Below are positions 36,698-46,123 of a stretch of DNA of 64,000 bases, one piece after another. A model generated the notes under the pieces. The model was given only the letters and a program-made list of their open reading frames with translations, was not told where the DNA came from and ran no database searches. The first letter of the stretch is position 1. Every line of letters starts with the position of its first letter. Both the position numbers and the translations under genes were made by a program. Origin of the DNA: Bacteroidales bacterium (GTDB lineage: Bacteria; Bacteroidota; Bacteroidia; Bacteroidales; UBA932); assembly GCA_017962375.1 (NCBI GenBank), contig JAGCVJ010000018.1, positions 85,595 through 149,594 on the forward strand, written 5' to 3'.

Positions 36698-37279
36698 CTA
36701 GTCTATAAGTTTTGGCTCCACGTTTCCGCAGCTGAAGCAGTCTTTATGCCTGCCTCCCAGGTTCATAGCCGCGTAGTGGGCCTGGATTCTTTTCATGTCT
36801 TCTTTCGGATTGTCTGAGACAGCAAATCTCGGACCATGTCCAACTTTTTTGGTCTTGTAATTGAAGTATCCCAGATAAACAGGAACATCGCACGCTCTGG
36901 CTATAGTCAGAAATCCCATCTTCCACCTGTCTGTCTTCTTGCGGGTTCCTTCAGGAGCAATTGCCAGGCACATTTTATCTGCCTCTTTCATTGCCTGAAT
37001 GCTGTACAGGGCCACGTTGCTGCCCTTGCTCCTGTCTACGGGAATGGCTCCCATTTTCCTCAGCAGCCAGCCCAGCGGCCAGAAGAAAAACTCCTTCTTG
37101 ATCATTATGTTAGGGGTTATCCCGATGGAAACGCAGTAAGACCAGGCAACAATGAAATCCACTACTGAAGTGTGCGGAACGCCCAGGAAAATGCACTTGG
37201 AATCTTCTACCATGCTTTCATCCGCCTTCCAGCCCATCAGCTTGAGGAGCCTTCTGCCGAACCGTTGCCTGAAACTCAT
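36698..37279 (-). CDS. PlsC-like 1-acylglycerol-phosphate acyltransferase family protein
   Basis: 193 aa. The acyltransferase motif I is VPHTSVVDF (the HX4D catalytic His and Asp), motif II-like GAIPVDRSKG and motif III APEGTRKKTDRW. No strong N-terminal transmembrane helix is seen, so it is probably a peripheral membrane enzyme. It is related to lysophospholipid acyltransferases; whether it acts on phosphatidate precursors or another lipid is unclear. It lies 2 nt downstream of parE and 2 nt upstream of the TolC gene in a closely packed minus-strand run. Confidence 0.85.
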   Translation of the reverse strand: MSFRQRFGRRLLKLMGWKADESMVEDSKCIFLGVPHTSVVDFIVAWSYCVSIGITPNIMIKKEFFFWPLGWLLRKMGAIPVDRSKGSNVALYSIQAMKEADKMCLAIAPEGTRKKTDRWKMGFLTIARACDVPVYLGYFNYKTKKVGHGPRFAVSDNPKEDMKRIQAHYAAMNLGGRHKDCFSCGNVEPKLID

Positions 37280-37281
37280 AT

Positions 37282-39201
37282 CTATGCTGACAAATCGTCT
37301 GTTGTTCTTTCTTCCAGAACTACATCTTCCCTAAGATTCTCCATTATGAAATTCTGCCTGTCAGGAGTATTGTTTCCCATATAGAATTCCAGAATCTCTC
37401 GGGTAGGGTCGTCGTTTTCGAGACGGATGGTGTCCAGGCGCATTTCCTTGCCTATGAAATGCTCGAACTCCGTGTCGGAAATTTCGCCGAGGCCTTTGAA
37501 TCGGGTGACTTCCGCGCCGTTTCCCATCTCCTCGATGCTTTTGAGCTTCTCGGCCTCGCTGTAGCAGTAGTGGACATCAAAAGAGTTGTCTCTCTTTTTC
37601 TTCCTGACTCTGAACAGAGGAGTCTGGAGTATGTACAGGTGCCCTCTGCTTATAAGCTCAGGGAAGAACTGGAGGAAGAAGGTCAGAAGCAGCATCCTGA
37701 TGTGCATTCCGTCCACATCGGCATCGGTGGCGATCACCACCTTGTTGTAGCGGAGGTTGTCAATGTCTTCCTCTATGTCCAGCGCTGCCTGAAGCAGGTT
37801 CAGTTCCTTGTTGTTATTGTCGTAGATAACTTTCTTGGAATTGCCGTAGGTGTTTTTCGGTTTTCCTCTCAGCGAGAATACTGCCTGGGTGTCTGAATTC
37901 CTGGCTTTTGTCACGGTTCCGCTTGCGGAATTACCCTCGGTGATGAATATTGTTGTCTCTTCCGCCAGAGGGTTGCCGGTGTCGGTATAGTGGATCTTGC
38001 AGTCGCGGAGTTTCTCGTTGTTGATCATTCCCTTCTTGCTTCGCTTGCTCTTGAGAATAGACTGGATTTCTTTTCTCTCCTTCTCGCTGGCGTTGATTTT
38101 CTTCTGCATGGAGTCTGCAGTGATAGGGTTCTTGTGCAGATAGTTGTCCAGCTCTGCCGCAAGGAAGTTGCCGATGAAGGTCCTGATAGGAATTCCTCCG
38201 TTTTCTTCCGTGTCTGTGAGTTTGGAGTTGAGGAAGGTCTTGGTCTGGTTTGCAAAGCCAGGCTCTCCAACTCTGATGGCTATGGCAGCCACTATGCCTT
38301 CCCTGACGTCTTTAGGGTCGTAGTCTTTCTTGAAGAAGTCTTTTACGGTCTTGCTGACGGCCTCTCTGAAGGCGGTCAGGTGAGTTCCTCCGTGATAGGT
38401 GTTCTGCCCGTTCACGAAAGAGTAGATGTTCTCTCCTTCTCCGCAGTGGGTTATCACCACTTCTATATCGTGGCCTTTCAGGTGGATAGGCGGATAGAGG
38501 GGAGTTTCCCTCATATTATCGTTGATGAGGTCCAGAAGACCGTTCTTGGAGTGGTAGGTGTTGTTGTTGAAATGGATGGTAAGGCCAGTGTTCAAGTACG
38601 CGTAGTTCTTGAGCATGCTGTCTATGTACTCCATCTTGTAGGAATAGTTCTCGTAGAGAGTAGGGTCTGCGGTGTAGCGGATGAGCGTTCCGTCTTTCTC
38701 GCCGGTGTTGTCTAGCTCTCCCTGTTTCTTGAGCGCTCCTTCTTCAAAATATGCCCACACGCTCTTTCCGTCTCTCCAGCTCTGGGCGTAGAACTTGGTG
38801 GAGGTGGCGTTCACGGCCTTGGCTCCAACGCCGTTCAGTCCGACGGACTTTCCGTAGGCCTCGGAGCCGTACTTGGCGCTGGTGTTCATCTGCCCCACAG
38901 CCGCAACCAGTTTTTCCAGAGGAATGCCTCTGCCATAGTCTCTGACGGAGACTTCATTGGTCTGCTCGTCCAGCGTTATATCAACAACCTTTCCGTGGCC
39001 CATGTTGAACTCATCCACGGCATTGTCCACTATCTCCTTGAACAGCACATAGATGCCGTCGTCTTTCTCGCTTCCGTCACCCAGCTTGCCCAGGTACATT
39101 CCCGGCCTTTTTCTCAGGTGCACGTTCCAGTCCCAGTGCTGGATGTCTTCACTTCCGTATTCGGGGGTTCCTTTCTTGATATCTTTCTCTTCTTTGCTCA
39201 T
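37282..39201 (-). CDS. parE: DNA topoisomerase IV subunit B
   Basis: 639 aa type IIA topoisomerase ATPase subunit. The GHKL ATP-binding motifs are EIVDNAVDEFNMG, DYGRGIPLE and GLNGVGAKAVNA. The TOPRIM domain has FITEGNSASG and ATDADVDGMHIRMLLL, and the C-terminus has RFKGLGEISDTEFEHFI. The YGSEDIQHWDWNVHLRKRPGMYLG N-terminus is typical of the ParE-like protein of Bacteroidota, distinct from GyrB. It decatenates chromosomes with ParC, whose gene is not adjacent here. Confidence 0.92.
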   Translation of the reverse strand: MSKEEKDIKKGTPEYGSEDIQHWDWNVHLRKRPGMYLGKLGDGSEKDDGIYVLFKEIVDNAVDEFNMGHGKVVDITLDEQTNEVSVRDYGRGIPLEKLVAAVGQMNTSAKYGSEAYGKSVGLNGVGAKAVNATSTKFYAQSWRDGKSVWAYFEEGALKKQGELDNTGEKDGTLIRYTADPTLYENYSYKMEYIDSMLKNYAYLNTGLTIHFNNNTYHSKNGLLDLINDNMRETPLYPPIHLKGHDIEVVITHCGEGENIYSFVNGQNTYHGGTHLTAFREAVSKTVKDFFKKDYDPKDVREGIVAAIAIRVGEPGFANQTKTFLNSKLTDTEENGGIPIRTFIGNFLAAELDNYLHKNPITADSMQKKINASEKERKEIQSILKSKRSKKGMINNEKLRDCKIHYTDTGNPLAEETTIFITEGNSASGTVTKARNSDTQAVFSLRGKPKNTYGNSKKVIYDNNNKELNLLQAALDIEEDIDNLRYNKVVIATDADVDGMHIRMLLLTFFLQFFPELISRGHLYILQTPLFRVRKKKRDNSFDVHYCYSEAEKLKSIEEMGNGAEVTRFKGLGEISDTEFEHFIGKEMRLDTIRLENDDPTREILEFYMGNNTPDRQNFIMENLREDVVLEERTTDDLSA

Positions 39202-39204
39202 CTT

Positions 39205-40653
39205 CTATTTCATCTTGTTCAGTGCTGCGTTCAGGTTTCTGAGCGCCGTTGCAGGGTCGTTGTAAATCAGAGGACCGCTTGCGCATCCGCTTTCGCACGC
39301 CATTACTTCCAGGAACGGCGACGGGGCCTTGAGTGTCTTGGCTATTCCTCGGAGCAGGGCTATGTTCTTCTTGTCCAGATTGGCAATTGGAGTAGCCTGG
39401 AGCTGCTCGTCGCGGAGTATGTACTTGACTGCTCCAATCACTCCTCCGCTCTGCGCAAATCCGTGAGCTGCCTTGTAGCTCTGAACCTCCGGAGTGAACG
39501 GCTCTATGGTTGCAAAGTCTATGTGAAGGCCTGCAAACACGCTGCCTATTTCCTCAAAGGTGATAGCCATGTCGGTATCCGGATTGTCCCTGACTTCTTT
39601 CTTCTTGGCAAGGCAAGGGCCTATGAACACAATCTTGGCGTCCGGATGCTTTTTCTTCGCGATTTTTGCCGTGTAATACATCGGCGAACCGGTAGAAGAA
39701 ACGTATGGCGCCATTTCAGGCACATGCTTTCTTACAAGCTCTATCCAGGAAGGGCAGCAGCTGGTTGTCATGAAAGGCTGGCCCTCGGCAATTTTCTCCT
39801 TCAGTTCGGCGGCTTCAGTGGAAGTGGTTTCCATAGCGCCCTGGGCAACTTCTATCACATCTTTGAAGCCCAGAGACTTGATAGCGCCGTAAACTCTTTC
39901 CATAGGCACGTCCTTGAACTGGGAGAGTATGGCCGGTGCCACGATTGCCACCATCTCCTGTCCGTCTTTCATTCCCTGGAGAACGTCAAAGATCTGGCTG
40001 ACCTCGAATATGGCTCCGAACGGGCAGGCGTTGATGCATTTTCCGCAGTAGATGCACTTGCTCTCGTCCACGTGCTCTATGTTGTTCTCGTCTTTGGAAA
40101 TGGCTTTCAGAGGGCAGGCTTCCTCGCAAGGCACAGGAATGTACACGATTGCGTGATAAGGGCAGCTCTGCTGGCATTTTCCGCAGCTGATGCAAAGGTC
40201 ATGGTCTATTTCCGCATGGCCTTTCTTGTTGAAGAATATGGCATTTTTCGGGCAGTTCATGTAGCAGGTTCTGGCAACGCAGCCGCGGCAGAGGTTAGAA
40301 ACCTCGTAGCTGGTCTTCACGCAGGAAGAGCAGGCCTCGTCTATTACGCACATCAGGTTCTTCTTGCGGTGAGGGTCCTTACGCTTGAGGGCCTGATCTG
40401 CATACCAGGACAGAGGAGTGAGCTCGTCTTCCTCGTCATACATGTCGAATCCCATCAGAGGGAAACTCTTGTATTTCCAGACGGCTCTTTCCTTGTGGAT
40501 GCAGCATCGGCCGAGCACTTTCTGCCCTTTCTTTGGGCTGAGTTCCAGCGGGAGGCGGTCTATATGTTCAACCAGCCTTCCTTCGCTCCACAATTCAACC
40601 AGTTTTGCCAGGAGAGCCTGGCGCACTATCATAACATTGTTAGCAAATGCCAT
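39205..40653 (-). CDS. Monomeric [FeFe] hydrogenase, group-B-like
   Basis: 482 aa. The N-terminal part contains several cysteine clusters (CVIDEACSSCVKTS, CRGCVARTCYMNCP), then two 4Fe-4S ferredoxin motifs (CISCGKCQQSCPYHAI and CIYCGKCINACPFGAI). The H-cluster domain has L1 TTSCCPSW, L2 FIGPCLAKKKEV and L3 EVMACESGCASGP. These match monomeric group B [FeFe] hydrogenases, which interconvert protons and H2, probably using ferredoxin; the L2 and L3 variants differ from the classical group A forms. No signal peptide, so cytoplasmic. No HydE, HydF or HydG maturase is encoded in the window. Confidence 0.85.
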   Translation of the reverse strand: MAFANNVMIVRQALLAKLVELWSEGRLVEHIDRLPLELSPKKGQKVLGRCCIHKERAVWKYKSFPLMGFDMYDEEDELTPLSWYADQALKRKDPHRKKNLMCVIDEACSSCVKTSYEVSNLCRGCVARTCYMNCPKNAIFFNKKGHAEIDHDLCISCGKCQQSCPYHAIVYIPVPCEEACPLKAISKDENNIEHVDESKCIYCGKCINACPFGAIFEVSQIFDVLQGMKDGQEMVAIVAPAILSQFKDVPMERVYGAIKSLGFKDVIEVAQGAMETTSTEAAELKEKIAEGQPFMTTSCCPSWIELVRKHVPEMAPYVSSTGSPMYYTAKIAKKKHPDAKIVFIGPCLAKKKEVRDNPDTDMAITFEEIGSVFAGLHIDFATIEPFTPEVQSYKAAHGFAQSGGVIGAVKYILRDEQLQATPIANLDKKNIALLRGIAKTLKAPSPFLEVMACESGCASGPLIYNDPATALRNLNAALNKMK

Positions 40654-40665
40654 ATATTAAAGTCT

Positions 40666-41844
40666 TTACGGTGTCATTACTGCATTCCATACAGCGGTGC
40701 GGAGCGTGCCTTTGGCGTCGTCTCCGTCATAGTCCCAGTACATGAGGCCGAGGAGGCCTTTCTTCCTGGCCCATTCTCCCTTGATTCCTATGCTCTTAGG
40801 GTTGTCGTAGCCCATATAGAACACTCCCTGCATAGTCTCTACGTAAGGGCAGTTTGCGGTAGCGTCCCACTTGTTCCTCCTGTATTTCTTAGGGTCCAGA
40901 TTGAGGATGCTCTTGTAGTTGACTGCGGTAGGGGACGTGCTGAAGGAATGTCTGCCGTAGAACGGAATGCCAAGCACAAGCTTGTTAGGAGCAATTCCTG
41001 CATTTAGATACACGTTTACAGCGCGGTTGCAGTCTCTGTAGGCTCTGGTGTCGGAGAGGGCTGAATGGTGGTGCGGAGCCTCGTCAAAGTCGTAGCACAT
41101 GATGTTGACATAGTCCACGTACTTGTCCATTTCCTTTACGTCTATGAATTTGTAGCCACCTGTAACAGCCTGCTTGTCAAAACAGTATCCGGCGTATGAA
41201 ATGGTGTATTTGTCTCCAAGGGTTTCTCTGAGCTGCTTTACAAGCTTAACGTAATTTTCCGTATCACATGAGACATCGCAGGCAGCGCCGCTCCAGGAAA
41301 GACCAGGGAACTCCCAGTCCAGGTCAACTCCGTCCAGATTGTTGTCCTGTAGGAACTTGAGCACGTCTTCAGCAAATCTCCTCATATTGTCCTCGCTCTT
41401 GCAAAGGCCTGAGAAGCTTCCGCCCTGCTTGTTGTCGGAATTGGCCACTCCGTGGGTGAAGCTGATGCAGATTTTCAGGTCTGGATAAGTTTTCTTCAGA
41501 TTCACGATGTTCTGGAATCTTGCCTTGGTGCCCTGAACGTCGAATTTCTTGTACACTCCGTCAACCATATAAAGCTCAGCGAACGCGTAGTTGATATGGG
41601 TAATCACTTTTCCGTCCGGAATTAGGCTTCCGTAATATGTCACGTATGCCGTTGCGTGCCTTCCGTCATCTATGCGAGGATTGACGGCTGCAATAGGCTC
41701 ATAGATAGGAGGGTCTATCTCTTCAGCCACAGGCGTTACCGGTTCTGGATCCAGAGGTTTCTCTTTTTCTCCTCCGCCTCCGCCGCAGGAAGACGCTAAA
41801 AATGCAATAGCCGCAATGGCTGGCCAAATACTGAACTTTTTCAT
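40666..41844 (-). CDS. GH18 glycoside hydrolase lipoprotein
   Basis: 392 aa. A lipoprotein signal with lipobox FLASSC is followed by a Gly run and a Pro/Glu linker, indicating surface or periplasmic anchoring. The catalytic GH18 motif DGVDLDWEF (DxxDxDxE, Glu as acid) and the flanking SFTHGVAN and YVDYVNIMCYDFD strands are intact, and the C-terminal MYWDYDGDDAKGTL completes the barrel. It likely cleaves beta-1,4-GlcNAc-containing glycans such as chitin, N-glycan cores (endo-beta-GlcNAcase) or peptidoglycan-derived sugars; the specificity is not resolved. Confidence 0.9.
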   Translation of the reverse strand: MKKFSIWPAIAAIAFLASSCGGGGGEKEKPLDPEPVTPVAEEIDPPIYEPIAAVNPRIDDGRHATAYVTYYGSLIPDGKVITHINYAFAELYMVDGVYKKFDVQGTKARFQNIVNLKKTYPDLKICISFTHGVANSDNKQGGSFSGLCKSEDNMRRFAEDVLKFLQDNNLDGVDLDWEFPGLSWSGAACDVSCDTENYVKLVKQLRETLGDKYTISYAGYCFDKQAVTGGYKFIDVKEMDKYVDYVNIMCYDFDEAPHHHSALSDTRAYRDCNRAVNVYLNAGIAPNKLVLGIPFYGRHSFSTSPTAVNYKSILNLDPKKYRRNKWDATANCPYVETMQGVFYMGYDNPKSIGIKGEWARKKGLLGLMYWDYDGDDAKGTLRTAVWNAVMTP

Positions 41845-41910
41845 ATCTGAACTGTTTTACTAATTATCAAAAATCCTTTACGAATCTGCCAAAAGTAGCA
41901 ATTATTCCGG

Positions 41911-41933
41911 AAAAAATAAAATCAGAGATTTTA
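41911..41933 (-). terminator. Terminator overlapping the DUF486 gene stop
   Basis: The 7-bp stem TAAAATC (41917-41923) and GATTTTA (41927-41933) with a 3-nt loop contains the DUF486 stop codon; the minus strand continues into TTTTTT. It ends the DUF486 transcript before the GH18-hydrogenase-parE run. Confidence 0.65.
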
Positions 41934-42299
41934 TCTGAACACAAAATACACCGCTCCGATCAGCAGGCAGAAGGCTATCAGATGATTGTAGTTGAAGCTT
42001 TGCGTCTTGAAGAAAATAAGGGCAAACACCACAAAAACCAGAATGGAAATCACCTCCTGGATCACTTTCAGCTGCACCAGAGTGAAAGGCCCACCCAGAT
42101 TCTTGAAGCCGATTCTGTTTGCCGGAATCATGAAACAGTATTCGATGAATGCTATTCCCCAGCTGATAACTATAATGCCGAAAAGCCCCCACTTAGGCAG
42201 AAGGGTGTTTGTCTTGAATTTAAGCTGGCCGTACCAGGCCAGAGCCATGAAGCTGTTGGAAATTACCAGCAGCAATATTGTAAGCATTGCCTTGCCCAT
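41931..42299 (-). CDS. DMT-like membrane protein, DUF486 family
   Basis: 122 aa with four predicted transmembrane segments (MLTILLLVISNSFMALAWY, WGLFGIIVISWGIAFIEYC, VIQEVISILVFVVFALIFF, LIAFCLLIGAVYFVF). The length and the PANRIGFKNLGGPFTLVQLKVIQE centre match the DUF486/DMT family of small inner-membrane proteins, function unknown. A minus-strand TATATTTG box (42332-42325) lies about 25 nt upstream of the ATG. Confidence 0.85.
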   Translation of the reverse strand: MGKAMLTILLLVISNSFMALAWYGQLKFKTNTLLPKWGLFGIIVISWGIAFIEYCFMIPANRIGFKNLGGPFTLVQLKVIQEVISILVFVVFALIFFKTQSFNYNHLIAFCLLIGAVYFVFR

Positions 42300-42349
42300 G
42301 TTTTCCTGTTTTAAAAACCGGGCGCAAATATAGCGAATGTTTGCTTTGA

Positions 42350-43864
42350 TTAACCTTGTCCCTGGCTTTTCGGCTTCTGGCCCCAGACTGCAGGGGAAAT
42401 GTTCAAGGCCCGGCTGTAGGTGAATGTTTTGCGGTCTGTCACAATAATCTTTCCCTCAGCGATATACATTGTAATCAGCTGGCGCTCGTATTCTTTTGTG
42501 CCGCCATCAGGCAAAAGTGTTGGAAGGTGCGGTCCGTTGTCTTCCTCAAGAGCGTCTCTGACTTCATCCGGAATCTCCAGGATGAATCTCACTCTTCCGT
42601 TCTGGTCGCAGACCTGGATGCCGATATCGGTGAGAACAAACAAATTGCCCTTTGAGTCAAAAGCCATAGGCCCTTTTGAAACGAGAGCATTGCCGTAAGA
42701 ATGGAGCCAATAAAACCTCTGGTCGTAGATGTGAGGACTCTTGTCTCCGTTGATTGCCTGCCATAGGCAATTGCTCTCGCTCTCATTATAGAAGAAGCTC
42801 TTTTCCAGGGCTGTGAAACTGTCGTCAGGATAAACGGCGCTGTAGTATGTGCGGCTGTTGCTGCGTCTGGAACGGCTTCCTTGGGCTATTTCTTCAATAG
42901 TGAACGCATCTGGCATTCTCTTGTCAATTTCCTCTTCCCTTACCCACTGGTCTTTGCCGCAGGCTGAAATGCTGCCGTAAGGAGTCTTTTCTCCATCGCG
43001 ATAAAGATACTTGTTCAGGAAATCGTTCTGGGTGATTCCGGCCTCGATAGGTTTAGGGTAATCTCTCCAGAGCCAGACCATTACGTCTTCAAAGATTTCG
43101 GCCGAACGCTTTACGGAATGATAGCCGTCACTCCAGTCGTACTTGGCGTCATAGCCCGCAAAATCCAGCGCGGTGGAGAGCATCTGGTTGGCCTCATACC
43201 AGTGGCCGAATGTGGCGTTCCAGACATCATTGCTGCCGTCCTGCAGGAATATTCTCAGAGGCTTCGGCTCGCACTTTCTGACAAACATCTGAAGGTCGTT
43301 TCCGCCTCTCATAGAGACGAAAGTGCCCACTCCGGAGAACACTCTGCGGAAAAGGTCCGGCCTCATCCACGCGGCATTGAAAGCCGCGATTCCTCCGCTG
43401 GAAAGGCCGAAGATGGAGCGGTCATTCGGATCCTTTGATATGCTCACGCCGGTTTCTTTTTCAACGAATGGAATTATCTCCGTGTCAAGGAACTCTGCAA
43501 ATCTGCCGTCTGTGAAGTCAAACTCGTTGGAGCGGTTGTAGCGTATTACCTGCCCGTCTTTTCCCTTTATGACTCCTGGCTGAATGAAGATGCCAATCGT
43601 AACCGGCATCTTGCTCTCTTTGATCAGCTTGTCAAAAACCTTGGGGGCGTTGCAGAGAATGCCGTCCAGCCCTATGTAAAGGCAGGCCGGTTTCTTGCCG
43701 TCATATTGGCTGGGGATATAAACCTGAAGGTTTCTTTCTGTTCCGGGATATAGACCGTAACCTGCATTGTAGTCCAGGGATACGATTTTTCCCTGTCCAA
43801 AGGCAAGAGTTGGAACCAGAACAATCGCTGAGGCGAAAGCAAAAAATGATCTGAATAATTTCAT
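42350..43864 (-). CDS. Secreted esterase-like protein with C-terminal propeller-like region
   Basis: 504 aa from ATG 43864 (MKLFRSFFAFA, signal peptide ending FGQ). Residues about 25-285 form an alpha/beta-hydrolase esterase of the enterochelin/feruloyl-esterase type with nucleophile motif GLSSGGIAAF, a candidate Asp in LQDGSNDVW and the catalytic-type His in SDGYHSVKRSAE. The C-terminal 200 residues include KGPMAFDSKGNLFVLTDIGIQVCDQNGRVRF, a strand pattern like SMP-30/NHL propellers but apparently too short for a full propeller. It probably acts on acylated polysaccharides in the periplasm or outside. A minus-strand TATATTTG at 43892-43885 lies within the T tail of the mut terminator. Confidence 0.75.
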   Translation of the reverse strand: MKLFRSFFAFASAIVLVPTLAFGQGKIVSLDYNAGYGLYPGTERNLQVYIPSQYDGKKPACLYIGLDGILCNAPKVFDKLIKESKMPVTIGIFIQPGVIKGKDGQVIRYNRSNEFDFTDGRFAEFLDTEIIPFVEKETGVSISKDPNDRSIFGLSSGGIAAFNAAWMRPDLFRRVFSGVGTFVSMRGGNDLQMFVRKCEPKPLRIFLQDGSNDVWNATFGHWYEANQMLSTALDFAGYDAKYDWSDGYHSVKRSAEIFEDVMVWLWRDYPKPIEAGITQNDFLNKYLYRDGEKTPYGSISACGKDQWVREEEIDKRMPDAFTIEEIAQGSRSRRSNSRTYYSAVYPDDSFTALEKSFFYNESESNCLWQAINGDKSPHIYDQRFYWLHSYGNALVSKGPMAFDSKGNLFVLTDIGIQVCDQNGRVRFILEIPDEVRDALEEDNGPHLPTLLPDGGTKEYERQLITMYIAEGKIIVTDRKTFTYSRALNISPAVWGQKPKSQGQG

Positions 43865-43891
43865 GACTGCAGATGTTTGTTCTACAAATAT

Positions 43892-43926
43892 AAAAAAAGG
43901 ATGCCGCATTTGCTACGGCATCCTTC
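43892..43926 (-). terminator. Terminator of the mutAB operon
   Basis: A 10-bp perfect stem joins 43897-43906 (AAGGATGCCG) and 43916-43925, loop of 9 nt, followed on the minus strand by seven Ts. The last of these form part of a TATATTTG box for the downstream esterase gene. Confidence 0.85.
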
Positions 43927-43948
43927 ATTTAAAGACGTCAGGCTGAGA

Positions 43949-46108
43949 TTATTTCTCGAACCTCTGGTTCAGAAGCTCCATCATCTTGATTACAGAGTAG
44001 GAGATTCTGGTGCCAGGGCCGAAGATGGCGGCTGCGCCTGCCTTGTAGAGAGCGTCGTAGTCCTGGGCAGGGATAACTCCGCCGGCTACTACGATAATAT
44101 CCTCTCTTCCAAGCTTCTTCAGCTCGGCAATAATCTGAGGAACCAGAGTCTTGTGGCCTGCTGCCAGAGAGGAAACGCCTACGATGTGGACGTCGTTCTC
44201 AACGGCCTGCTTTGCAGCCTCGGCTGGAGTCTGGAACAGAGGTCCAACATCCACGTCGAATCCGCAGTCGGCATAGCCGGTGGCAACAACCTTTGCGCCT
44301 CTGTCGTGACCGTCCTGCCCGAGCTTGGCAACCATGATACGAGGCTGTCTTCCTTCTTTCTTGGCGAAGGCTGCAACCATCTTCTTGGCTGTCTCGAACT
44401 CGTGGTCTTTCTTGACTTCAGATGAGTAAACACCTACATTCATACGGATCTTTGCTGTGTATCTTCCTACTACCTCTTCGCAAGCGTCGGAAATCTCTCC
44501 CAGAGATGCCCTTGCCTTTGCGGCCTCCACTGCCAAAGCCAGAAGGTTGCCCTTCTTGGTCTTCACGCACTCGGTGATAGCGGCCAGACACTGTTTAACC
44601 TTTTCGTTGTCTCTGTTCTTTCTGAGCTGCTCCAGACGTGCAACCTGCTGCTGGCGAACCTTGGTGTTATCGATGTCAAGGATCTTGATAGGATCCTCGT
44701 GCTCAAGACGATAACGGTTCAGGCCGATGATGCTCTCCTCGCCGGAGTCGATTCTGGCCTGCTTTCTTGCAGCGGCTTCCTCGATTCTCAGCTTAGGAAT
44801 GCCGGACTCGATAGCCTTTGCCATACCGCCCAGCTTCTCCACTTCCTGGATGTGTCCCCAAGCCTTGTGAGCCAGCTCGTTGGTCAGGCTCTCGATGTAG
44901 TATGATCCTGCCCAAGGGTCGATTGAACGGCAAACCTGAGTCTCCTGCTGGATGTAGATCTGGGTGTTTCTGGCGATACGTGCAGAGAAGTCCGTCGGCA
45001 GAGCGATAGCCTCGTCGAGTGCGTTGGTGTGCAAGCTCTGGGTGTGGCCCAGCGCTGCTCCCATAGCCTCGATACAGGTTCTTGCAACATTGTTGAAAGG
45101 ATCCTGCTCGGTAAGGCTCCATCCTGAAGTCTGGCAGTGAGTTCTAAGGCTCAAGCTCTTAGGATTCTCAGGATTGAACTGCTTCACGATCTTTGCCCAG
45201 AGCATTCTGGCGGCCCTCATCTTTGCAATCTCCATGAAGTGGTTGGTTCCAATTGCCCAGAAGAAGGAAAGTCTTGGAGCGAACTTGTCTACAGGAATGC
45301 CTGCCTTGATACCGGTACGGAGATACTCCAGACCGTCTGCAAGGGTGTAGGCCATCTCGATGTCGTTTGTTGCGCCAGCCTCCTGCATGTGGTAGCCGGA
45401 GATAGAGATGGAGTTGAACTTAGGCATGAACTGAGAAGTGTAGGCGAAGATGTCGCCGATGATTCTCATGCTGAACTCAGGAGGGTAGATGTAGGTGTTA
45501 CGTACCATGAACTCCTTGAGAATGTCGTTCTGGATGGTACCGGCCATCTCCTCGAGCTTCACTCCCTGCTCCAGACCTGCCACAATGTAGAAGGCCATGA
45601 TAGGGAGAACGGCTCCGTTCATAGTCATGGAAACTGACATCTTTCCGAGAGGTATCTGGTCGAAAAGGATCTTCATGTCCTCAACAGAGCAGATGCTAAC
45701 TCCGGCCTTTCCCACATCGCCTACAACTCTTGGATTGTCTGCGTTGTATCCTCTATGGGTAGGAAGGTCGAACGCTACGGAAAGACCCTTCTGGCCGGCG
45801 GCCAGGTTCCTTCTGTAGAACGCGTTGGACTCTTCTGCTGTGGAGAAGCCCGCGTACTGGCGCACGGTCCAAGGCTTCTGAACATACATCGTGCTGTAAG
45901 GGCCTCTGAGGAAAGGCGCAACACCTGCGGCATAATGCAGATGCTCCATTCCCTCCAGATCCTTGGCGGTGTAGTTGGTCTTTACGGCTATCTTTTCAGG
46001 GGTATTCCAAAGATCTTCTTTCTTTGCTGCACCCTTCTTTGCTGCAGGCTTCTTGGCAGTAGGCTTTGCAGCTGACTTATATACTAAATCGTTGAATTTT
46101 GGACGCAT
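43949..46108 (-). CDS. mutB: Methylmalonyl-CoA mutase, large subunit
   Basis: 719 aa. The catalytic TIM barrel carries [38 protein letters not shown] and the [17 protein letters not shown] region; the C-terminal cobalamin domain has the DxHxxG motif in [15 protein letters not shown]. It converts succinyl-CoA and (R)-methylmalonyl-CoA using adenosylcobalamin, the step leading to propionate in gut Bacteroidales. The N-terminus has an unusual Lys/Ala/Pro-rich extension (about residues 11-30, [16 protein letters not shown]). It forms a heterodimer with MutA, encoded 15 nt upstream. Confidence 0.96.
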   Translation of the reverse strand: MRPKFNDLVYKSAAKPTAKKPAAKKGAAKKEDLWNTPEKIAVKTNYTAKDLEGMEHLHYAAGVAPFLRGPYSTMYVQKPWTVRQYAGFSTAEESNAFYRRNLAAGQKGLSVAFDLPTHRGYNADNPRVVGDVGKAGVSICSVEDMKILFDQIPLGKMSVSMTMNGAVLPIMAFYIVAGLEQGVKLEEMAGTIQNDILKEFMVRNTYIYPPEFSMRIIGDIFAYTSQFMPKFNSISISGYHMQEAGATNDIEMAYTLADGLEYLRTGIKAGIPVDKFAPRLSFFWAIGTNHFMEIAKMRAARMLWAKIVKQFNPENPKSLSLRTHCQTSGWSLTEQDPFNNVARTCIEAMGAALGHTQSLHTNALDEAIALPTDFSARIARNTQIYIQQETQVCRSIDPWAGSYYIESLTNELAHKAWGHIQEVEKLGGMAKAIESGIPKLRIEEAAARKQARIDSGEESIIGLNRYRLEHEDPIKILDIDNTKVRQQQVARLEQLRKNRDNEKVKQCLAAITECVKTKKGNLLALAVEAAKARASLGEISDACEEVVGRYTAKIRMNVGVYSSEVKKDHEFETAKKMVAAFAKKEGRQPRIMVAKLGQDGHDRGAKVVATGYADCGFDVDVGPLFQTPAEAAKQAVENDVHIVGVSSLAAGHKTLVPQIIAELKKLGREDIIVVAGGVIPAQDYDALYKAGAAAIFGPGTRISYSVIKMMELLNQRFEK

Positions 46109-46123
46109 AACTTTTTCCTCCCC

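Noticed and set aside
38995-41007. 670-codon open frame on the plus strand
   Set aside because: It runs antisense to the recognisable parE, hydrogenase and GH18 genes; long shadow frames are expected from their codon bias, and no motif is seen in it.
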